From: Schistocerca nitens
Lineage: Eukaryota > Arthropoda > Insecta > Orthoptera > Acrididae
DNA length: 64,000 nt
Reading direction: 5' to 3'
NCBI RefSeq assembly: GCF_023898315.1
Contig: NC_064617.1
Coordinates: forward strand, 717,853,202 to 717,917,201
Shown here one piece after another: positions 56,011 to 64,000 of the stretch. The position numbers were made by a program, and so were the translations under genes. How positions within the stretch are numbered: position 1 is the first letter of the stretch; each line of letters opens with the position of its first letter. A model generated the notes under the pieces. It saw only the letters and a program-made list of their open reading frames with translations, ran no database searches and was not told where the DNA came from.

Positions 56011-58110
56011 TTATTCCTACTTTACAACTTTTTTTTGAAAATAAGATCTAATTTACACCTCCCACCACACCTAACCTCACACCCGTCCCACCATCAACAT
56101 ACGCATACGTCCTCAACCCAATCTTGACACTCATATATCACCCCACAAACCATGCCCATCAATCAATTTACCATTCTCATCCCCTCTTTTCGAATTACAA
56201 ACGTAGCCTCTATCTAAACACCAATGAACTCATCTTCCTCACACTTTCGACAGTAAAATTAATTTTACACACACACACACAAATACGAAAGCCAATTAAA
56301 GATTCAAACTTTTATACAAAGCATCAAGCACATACGACAATATTCAAAGCCTGGTCCCTGATCTCTGCAATTGAAGTCGGAGAAAGACATATCTATTACC
56401 TTCTGCAACCTGTCTATAAACAGAACGATCTCAGTTACTACAACAGGACCTTGTTTTGACCATTCGCCGGAAATGCGCGCAATGTTGTACACCTCAAACT
56501 ACGTACAAGTACAACAGATCCTCAACACCCTATCATCTTTATCCTCTACCATCAAACAGTGAAAAAGTCACGAAGGCACCAATGCGATCCACCTCCAGCG
56601 TGGACAAACGGAATTCACAATACTCCCCCCGAATAACTCAGAGTGCAACCATCCAAGAATTCCTAACAGCTCACCAAATCCAACACCTCAAATACAAATG
56701 CCTACATGAACAAGATCATATTAAATATACACACACGTTGCAGAGAGCTCTTTAAAGTTTGATCACCCATACTCTAAGGAAATGAGAAGCTTCCTCAGGC
56801 CCTTGTTCAGACAGTGTTTTCTAACACGCTTTTGCACACTGCCGAGCATTTCGTCTCTCTGCCGCGACTTCGAAGTCATTGTCTGATTCTAAACAGGCAT
56901 TAACACGGACTGATGCACGGTCTCTCACAGGAAACTATACCTTACACCTTATCAATCATATTCTTACAATCGATAGCATAACATTGAATGATTTTAAATA
57001 AAGGACACCCACAACACAAGGAAAATAGAAGTGCCTGCTGGCGTTGTAGCCACTTCCCTCGAAAGTGATTGACCACCTCTACATTTAAACTGATATGTCA
57101 CAGTGACCGAATAGTTTATAACTCTGCATTCAATTTATAGTGATTGGTCATTTTTACACACAAGTACAGGATCACCGTTTTCAGTGCAGCAACCCTGGAA
57201 GTTGCGGTCCATCAACCAAAATTTCTCCCCCAACTCAAGCAAGCATTGTCAGTCAATCATTATGTTGTACCCAATGCACAGATGCGATGGATAGGAAACC
57301 ACCGATCTACTGTAATATTATCCATCACAGCTGATATCGCGAAAAACTTTACAGTAAGTCCAACACTGGCCAATCATGCGACAGCTTGTTTTCTTAATTT
57401 CAGTATCATAGCTAAACCATACATCCTCTACTTTGCAAGTATCATTGCGATCATGCATAGATGACTGCTCAACACGTCCATTCACAATTAATTCTCGAAC
57501 ACATAAAGACGATCAAATTATACCAGACAATGCTATACATATTTCTAAGACCTCGCGCATAGTACACGATCAATGTCTCTGCGTATGGCGGTCACAGAGC
57601 TATCTAGTCCTCTTACGTTAAAAGACCATCCTCACCTCGGCATTGACCTATCTACCCTACAACATCGCTACCCAATTATTCCTCAACCGAGCAGACGAAT
57701 ACAGCTACACTCCACCTCTCTTGACTGAATAGAGCTTTCCTAGTCCTAATCCATCCAAGTGCACCACATTTCTCGAAATGTAACCACGTCTTGGAGCTTA
57801 GCACACCATATCGATCTATAGTAACAGATCTCAAAGTGCCTTAATTTAATAGCATACAATTAAGAAGAACATGAACGGAGCGATATTTATACACAACGTA
57901 GTTCGATAGATTTTTAAGCAAATCAGCCAATCTATCATGTGTAAAGTATTGTTCTAGAGTCAATGGTCGGTGCATCGAAGGTTCCGGTAGGTTAGAGAGA
58001 GAGAGAGAGTGAACATAAACACACACACACACTCCTAAGATTAGAACGTTCAGCACTTAAAAACGGGCAATAACGTTAGATCGCTTACTTTTCCGTCCTG
58101 CCAGACATAC
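56011..58110. other. Unassigned C-rich, G-poor stretch
   Basis: Strong strand bias (many cccacaac/ctcaca words on +), short (CA)n at 56266-56281 and 58018-58032 and (GA)n at 57994-58010. No recognisable gene. It appears continuous with the array on the left and the inverted repeat on the right. Confidence 0.4.
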
Positions 58111-59323
58111 GTCCTTCTCCCTGGTCACCTTACGCTGAGCTATCTCTACCCCAAAAGTAAAACCTCTTCTTTCTATGATACGAGCCCAATATAGCCCTGC
58201 GGACACGTCTAGTGCCCAATGATCACACCAGATCTCGAGTCAGAAATAATACTATTACTCCATCAGGTCTATATAAAAAATGATAGTTATTCGCAGCCGG
58301 TACATCCTACAAGCAAACATATACGTATAACAGCAGCGTCCAACATGTGAAAATTAAAAGTTATCCCACCACCAACTCTGTAAACACCCATCTGTCGGGT
58401 AAGTGCGTACACAATGATTACAGCCCCTCACAAATACCCACAGCTAACTTAGTTATGACGCTGAAGTCTCGAATTTACACCAAGCAAGCGACAGGGGGGG
58501 GTCGCGTAAATAAAAGTGCATTTAGAAAAAATGGCGGGAATTTTGAATTTTGGCTCGAAAATAGTGCAATTGTGCTACGTACACTAACCTGTCTCCAGAA
58601 GAAAAAATGGCGGGAAGTTTCAGTTCCAGCATGATAATGAATGCAAAGACCATACTTCTCTTTTTATTATTATTGATTATCATTCATTAACTTTCATTAT
58701 TTATTATCATTTATTATTATTTATCATTATTGACCTGTCTCCACTAGAAAATTCCCTCCAAATTCAAATTCCAACATGATAATGGCTGCAAAACCTAACT
58801 TTTGTTTATTATTCATTATCATTTATTAACATTCATTATCATTCATTGTCATTTATTATCATTCATTATCATTTATTATCATTCATTATCATTTATTATC
58901 ATTCTTTATCATTTATTAGTATTATTATTATTAGAAATAATACTATTACTCCATCAGGTCTATATAAAAATGATACTTATTAGCAGCCGGTACATCCTAC
59001 AAGCAAACAGATACGTATAACAGCAGCGTCCAACATGTGAAAATTAAAAGTCATCCCGTCACCGACACTGTAAACACCCGTCTGTCTGGTAAGTGTGTAC
59101 ACAATGATTACAGGCCCTCACAAATACCCACAGCTAACTTAGTTATGACACTGAAGTCTCGATTTTACATCAAGCATGCGACAGGGTAGGGATCGCGTAA
59201 ATCAAACTGCATTTAGAGGAATGTGTCAACCTTCATCACATATGAGAGGGAAGTCCTCTGATGACCGACGGGTTCACCGTTAACGATCGCAAGTAGACAG
59301 CGCTTTAAACCACATACCAACAC
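58111..59323 (+). repeat. Long inverted repeat, left arm
   Basis: About 1.2 kb, matched in inverse orientation by 59891-60987. Internally it contains a 270-base direct repeat (from gaaataatactattactcc at 58242 and again at 58936) flanking an ATGGCGG/ATTATC module. Non-coding. Confidence 0.88.
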
Positions 59324-59890
59324 AGAACAATAACTTATGTCGCGGTCGCATGGATGGATCTGACATAAAATCGAAAGAAATGTGAAAACTGATTAGCGCA
59401 TAGATATAAACTAACCTAATATAGACCGAAATGCGGTGAAAATGAGAATGTACAGGTACTTGATTATCTTCTGGTTCGCACGGGAGAATTTGTACATGGA
59501 GTCAAGCATGCGGCAGCAAGAGGAATGCGGGAAAACGATGACTTCGAAGTGAGCCAATAAGGAAGGCAGTCAATTTTTTCTCGTTGAGTTCGTATTATAG
59601 TGTATGTCTACTGAGGTAGCAATGATACACGCGAGTTGAATACTGTATTTGATGCTTTTCAGGAGGACAGAGAATCATTCACGTCTAAACTTACTCGCAT
59701 CTGTGTTAAATCATAACGGAGGCTGTACGGGATGATCGATTGAGACAGAGCTGCAACTAGGTACGATTCAAACGTTGACTCATTTATTCTAGAGAAAGAC
59801 AAGTTGTTGAAGGTAGATTTTTTTTCCAGTATTGTATTTGGATGCTTTAGTCACATGATATAGCCAGCATTCTAGTCATATGTGGCTACG
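59324..59890. other. Spacer of the long inverted repeat
   Basis: 567 bases between the arms, no ORF of note and no inverted symmetry of its own. It would be the loop if the arms paired. Confidence 0.7.
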
Positions 59891-60987
59891 TGTTTGGTAT
59901 GTGGTTTAAAACGCTGTCTACTTGCAATCGTTAATGGTGAACCCGCCGGTCATCAGAGGACTTCCCTCTCATGTGTGATGAAGGCTGACACATTCCTCTT
60001 AATGCAGTTTGATTTGCGCGATCCCCTCCCTGTCGCATGCTTGGTGTAAGATCGAGATTTCAGCGTCATAACTAAGTTAGCTGTCGGTATTTGTGAGGGC
60101 CTGTAATCATTATGTACACACTTACCCGACAGACGGGTGTTTACAGAGTCGGTGACGGGATGACTTTTAATTTTCACATGTTGGACGCTGCTGTTATACG
60201 TATTTGTTTGCTTGTAGGATGCACCGGCTGCTAATAACTATTATTTTTATATAGACCTGATGGAGTAATAGTATTATTTATAATAATATTAATAATAAAT
60301 GATAAAGAATGATAATAAATGATAATGAATAATAAACAAAAGTAGGGTTTTGCAGCCATTATCATGTTGGAATTTGAATTTGGAGGGAATTTTCTAGTGG
60401 AGGCATGTCAATAATAATAAATAATAATAAATGATAATAAATAATGAATGTTAATGAATGATAATCAATAATAATAAAAAGACAAGTACGGTCTTTGCAT
60501 GCATTATCCTGTTGGAATTGAAACTTCCCGCCATTTTTTCTTCAGGAGGGTTAGGTTAGTTACGTAGCACAATTGGACTATTTTCGCGCCGAAATTCAAA
60601 ATTCCCGCCATTTTTTCTAAATGCACTTTTATTTACGCGCCCCCCACCCTGTCGCATGCTTGGTGTTAAATCGAGACTTCAGCGTCATAACTAAGTTAGC
60701 TGTGGGTATTTGTGAGGGGCTGTAATCATTGTGTACACACTTACCCGACAGACGGGTGTTTACAGAGCCGGTGACGGGATGACTTTTAATTTTCACATGT
60801 TGGACGCTGCTGTTATACGTATCTGTTAGACCTGATGGAGTAATAGTATTATTTCTGACTCATGATCTGGTGTGATCATTGGGCACTAGACGTGTCCGCA
60901 GGGCTATATTGGGCTCGTATCATAGAAAGGAAAAGTTTTACGATTGGGGTAGAGATAGCTCAGCGTAAGGTGACAGGGGAGAAGGTC
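59891..60987 (-). repeat. Long inverted repeat, right arm
   Basis: Inverse of the left arm from catgtgtgatgaagg.. through ..gctcagcgtaaggtgac. Two differences stand out: a shorter (AAT/GAT)n tract, and loss of about 50 bases in the outer copy of the direct repeat (gtatctgttagacctgatgg at 60821), where the left arm keeps the cttgtaggatg-type segment. Confidence 0.88.
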
Positions 60988-63650
60988 TAACATTCTGCGT
61001 GGTGTCTGTCTGTTCTAAGTCGTGTCTCCCTACCACTTTCACGCAACGATGCTCTGAGCGTGTTTTTTAGGGAATTGACTAGTTTGAACCTGGGACCTGT
61101 TGCTGGTAAGGAGACACCAGAGCACACATGACATGTAGAGTTCAGAAGAGTTCAGTGAGACTAGCGATGATACAACCAAATACTTAATGATTTCAGCATC
61201 AGCTCCACTGCACTCCCTGTAAAAGAATCTTAATACTAACTAAATTTAGTGGAAGGGGTTCAAGGCTTTCCTATTTTTAGTTAGCTGGTAAAATAACACT
61301 GAAAAAGCAGTTAAGTTTACCATTGGAAATTTTATTCTACTCACAAAACATTGTTTATAAATTTCAATATTGATAAAAGGAAATATTTTAATACAGGATG
61401 ATAAAAATCAACTGCGTTCAACAAAAATGTGAACGAATATTCCCTGAGTGGGTTTCCAAGTTCTACAATGGATCGAAGAATGACCTATGCCATATCACAT
61501 CTATAATCTAGGTTTAATTTAAGTTTCACAAAAGAAAAAACTATCAAAATGGTCTACAGTGACCCTCAATTATCTTTAATTACTTATCTAACTTGTCGTA
61601 AATTACAGTGGCTGATGTGGCTTCTCAATAATTATATAACAGAAAAATCATCGCGTTTCAGATTTTAACTTACGTAGCAAATGTGAATACCATGAGCTTC
61701 AATTGACGATCGACACTAGTATTACGTAAAAAGGGGATGTAACAGATGAGACTTCTGCAGTTCTGAGTGAAGCCTTATGCGCTCAAAAATGTGGCATCGC
61801 ATGCGTCATTACCTTGTCGATGTAGTAATTAAGTAAAATCTATTCCTATCACATTTTCTAAATATCATGTACAAGTAAAATGTTTTTGTTTCTAGTCACT
61901 CATTTCAACATTGTTACACTAACAAATAAGAATTATTTCCAAGAATTGCTTTGACAAAGAAATATACATACACAAGTATTGAGATATTATCCTAACAAAT
62001 GGTACAAATGTTAAAAAAAGGGAAAACATCCAGCAAGATAATTTTTTATTCTTTGTTTTTATAAGGAGAAAATAAGGAAAATATAGTTATTCTTTTATTT
62101 TTATGAGGAGAAAATAAGTGGCATATAGTTTTAGTGTTTATTATGCGTTACTTTTATTCTTTATATACTGTCCATTTCAGAACTAATGATTTATTTTTAT
62201 CGATAGTCTATTTTTTACTAAGTCCATAGTCAATGACTGTTATTTTGTAGTTTATTAGCTGTCTCGTGTGCTTAATTTATTTAGTTTTTCACACGTTTCT
62301 TCTGCACAATTCCTACATCACATAATTTGATTTCACACAGTCACACAATCCTATGAATGTTTAAGCATGAGGTTGGCGAATGTTTTTGCACGAAGGTGAT
62401 GGACTTGAGCGAGATGAATGTGGGCAAGTATTTGATGTACAGCTTCGTTCGTCGTTCCTTGTTGGCTTTGCAAGTGTGTGTTGCTGTTGTGGAGGTCCCA
62501 TAATGGAAAGGAGCTGTGAGTGCAGAATCTCATGGCTTACTGGCTTTGTATGCGTGAAAGTCAGCGTTATGTGTCGCTGAAATCGGTCTTTTTCGTTGTA
62601 ATACTTCGCAGACCACTAGTTTACAATAGGATAGGGATTTGGGGAGGTATGTCGTCTATTCTTCACCCATCTTCTTTCTTGGTCTCAATCTTGCGAATCT
62701 TCAACTTCTGTTCTTCCTGCTTTTTCTCTGCTTCTTACTAGATTCTTGGTTCTTCTCTGGCAGGATATGCAAATATTTATTGATAACTAGTCGCTTTGAA
62801 GTTCTCATCTTAGTAACAGTTTTATAAATTGTTTGGGCGTGTCATTTTTACTTTGTGGAAGTTTTCTTCAGTTTTGTGCATCAGTGTGCTGTTTAATAGC
62901 AGTAGTGTGACTTTTACACATATTTTTTTGCCAGTGGTGGCTTGCCCAAGCGGTCTTCTCGTCGGGCCGTTTTTTGCTCGCTCCGCTGAGTCGGGGCGTT
63001 ACAAGACCCTCTTGGCCTTCCATGTTCCGCCACTCTCTGGTTCCGTGTTCTGTCCTAGCAGGGTTCCGCTTAGCAGGCAGATTTACTGCCCACTTCCGCT
63101 ACAAGAGCCCTCTGTTGGTCTCACTGTCCTTTCCCTTCTCTCGACGCTTCTGCCTTGTAGGAATCATGTCTTGCTAATTACGTCCTTTTCTTTCTTGATA
63201 CTTCTCGCGTTGCAACTTGTGGGTCGTTGCATCTGGTCTTTGCTGGACTTTTTACAATGGTTCTTACAAAAAGTTTTACTTACATCTAACATATGTCTAG
63301 TACCTACATTGTTTTACGCCTTCTTAAAAAGCTTTACAAATTTCGGTGCCCTTTCCATGTTACAATTCTAAGATATTTTGAGTCTTAACTTCTACAAGAA
63401 TCCTCAAATTCGTTTTTTATTTTTGTGTAGTGTCGTGGTGTATAGCATTTTAGTATTTCATGCTGTTAGACTATCTACGCTTTATCCCTTCACCTTAATC
63501 TATGGTACTATTGGTGTTATTTTTGTTTTTGTTTTTATTGAAACTACTTTCTTTTTCCCACGTTCCTCTCTCTTCATTCTTCTTTCTCCTGACGATCTTA
63601 TCTGCAACATAATCTTGAAATATTGTGCTGATTATTTACCAGTAATAAAA
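60988..63650. other. Unassigned stretch next to the right-edge retroelement
   Basis: AT-rich to 62350, then pyrimidine-rich on +. The 180-codon frame at 62829-63371 is Leu/Phe/Ser-rich and looks like the antisense of a purine-rich strand rather than a gene. The 3' part of the retroelement that enters at 63651, including any LTR, should lie here, but I could not identify LTR ends. Confidence 0.4.
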
Positions 63651-64000
63651 CTAATCTTCAAACTTTTTGATATGACTCACATGGTGAAGTCCTAAGGTTT
63701 TGCCTGTTTTTGGGTTCATTAGTTCCACAGCATCATCATGAGCAATTCGGCTAATTATGACAGGTCCTTTGTATGCAGCGTAAAACTTACGTATTTTGTG
63801 TTTCTGTTTGCTGGAGAGATGATGTGTTTTTACAAATACTATCTGGCCTACTGAGAATGTTCGTTTAATTGCTGTTCTATCTCCTCTTTCTTTTCTTTTA
63901 ATGGCTGCCTTTCTGATGTTGGAGAGTGCTGTTGCTATGACTTGTTTGTGCTGTCTACGTGGTACAATAGGAAATATAACATTTTCTCTGGTTATGTTTG
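63651..64000 (-). CDS. Retroelement pol, integrase C-terminal part (cut by the window edge)
   Basis: An open - strand frame of about 116 codons with no start in the window, ending at TAG 63651-63653. It reads VPRRQHKQVIATALSNIRKA, AIKRKERGDRTAIKRTFSVG, QIVFVKTHHLSSKQKHKIRK, FYAAYKGPVIIRIAHDDAVE, LMNPKTGKTLGLHHVSHIKK. A basic helical stretch followed by a VG..V.V..H.LS......KF...Y.GP..I pattern and a short C-terminal ..HV..IK.F is the C-terminal domain of Ty3/Gypsy-type integrases, which binds DNA. The frame is undamaged, so the copy may be young. The rest of pol is to the right of the window. Confidence 0.7.
   Translation of the reverse strand, partial: NITRENVIFPIVPRRQHKQVIATALSNIRKAAIKRKERGDRTAIKRTFSVGQIVFVKTHHLSSKQKHKIRKFYAAYKGPVIISRIAHDDAVELMNPKTGKTLGLHHVSHIKKFED

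Noticed and set aside
58111-60987. CRISPR-like or regular short repeat array
   Set aside because: The repeats are long inverted arms and ATT/ATC microsatellites, with no regular direct repeats and unique spacers; the DNA is eukaryotic.
61070-61125. tRNA-like phrase caggtcccaggttcaaact on the - strand
   Set aside because: A B-box-like motif alone, without an A box or repeat boundaries, is not enough.
62829-63371. 180-codon Leu/Phe-rich frame resembling a membrane protein
   Set aside because: Hydrophobicity comes from the pyrimidine-rich strand; no family motifs, no splice or start context, and it sits beside a - strand retroelement.

Overview
This is animal nuclear DNA, most likely from a large-genome orthopteran insect (a Schistocerca-type grasshopper). 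The evidence is interrupted genes with GT/AG introns, very low gene density, wall-to-wall transposable elements, and several dispersed repeats I associate with locust genomes from memory: a tRNA-derived SINE with a GGTTCGA-type box B, a 5S rRNA-derived SINE, RTE-like LINEs ending in (CAA)n, and an abundant Tc1-like family. The species call is inference.

Host genes. Three exons on the + strand (2003-2091, 2451-2629, 28294-28449) join in frame and encode the C-terminal half of uracil-DNA glycosylase (UNG), including the LLLNAVLTV segment and the catalytic HPSPLS motif. The 5' exons with the GQDPYH motif lie before the window. The last UNG intron is about 25.7 kb and is filled with transposons. 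A convergent gene on the - strand supplies one terminal exon (30071-30420) whose product I do not recognise; its probable 3' UTR carries a SINE.

Layout. 1-2 kb: UNG intron with repeat fragments. 2.6-28.3 kb (UNG intron): a TIR-flanked non-autonomous element (4.8-6.3 kb); a decayed ORF of a conserved transposon-like family (7.3-12.5 kb) split by an RTE-like LINE; Penelope-like fragments in inverted arrangement, split by another RTE-like LINE (13.3-16.5 kb); a Jockey/CR1-type LINE (17.4-19.3 kb); a Tc1-like remnant fused to a LINE (20-22.3 kb); and a second Tc1-like element containing a young, internally deleted Ty3/Gypsy-type LTR element (22.4-27.1 kb). 31.7-39.6 kb: an RTE-like LINE holding three insertions, one of them a hAT transposon that itself contains a TTAA-flanked Kolobok-like transposon and a SINE. 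40.3-44.3 kb: a CR1-type LINE with an esterase-like ORF1, interrupted by an RTE-like LINE. 47-49.6 kb: a second RTE-like family carrying a SINE in its endonuclease region. 51-51.7 kb: two SINEs of different origin. 52-61 kb: a compositionally distinct block with a diverged tandem array and a long inverted repeat with a foldback-like layout. 63.65 kb to the end: the integrase C-terminus of a retroelement entering from the right.

How the parts relate. Nothing here resembles an operon or a defence system. The biology is one housekeeping DNA-repair gene expanded by nested insertions, whose order can be read from target-site duplications and from reading frames that close when the insertions are removed. 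The least explained parts are the 52.6-56 kb array, the 58.1-61 kb inverted repeat, the 7.3-12.5 kb transposase-like family and the unrecognised exon at 30.1-30.4 kb.
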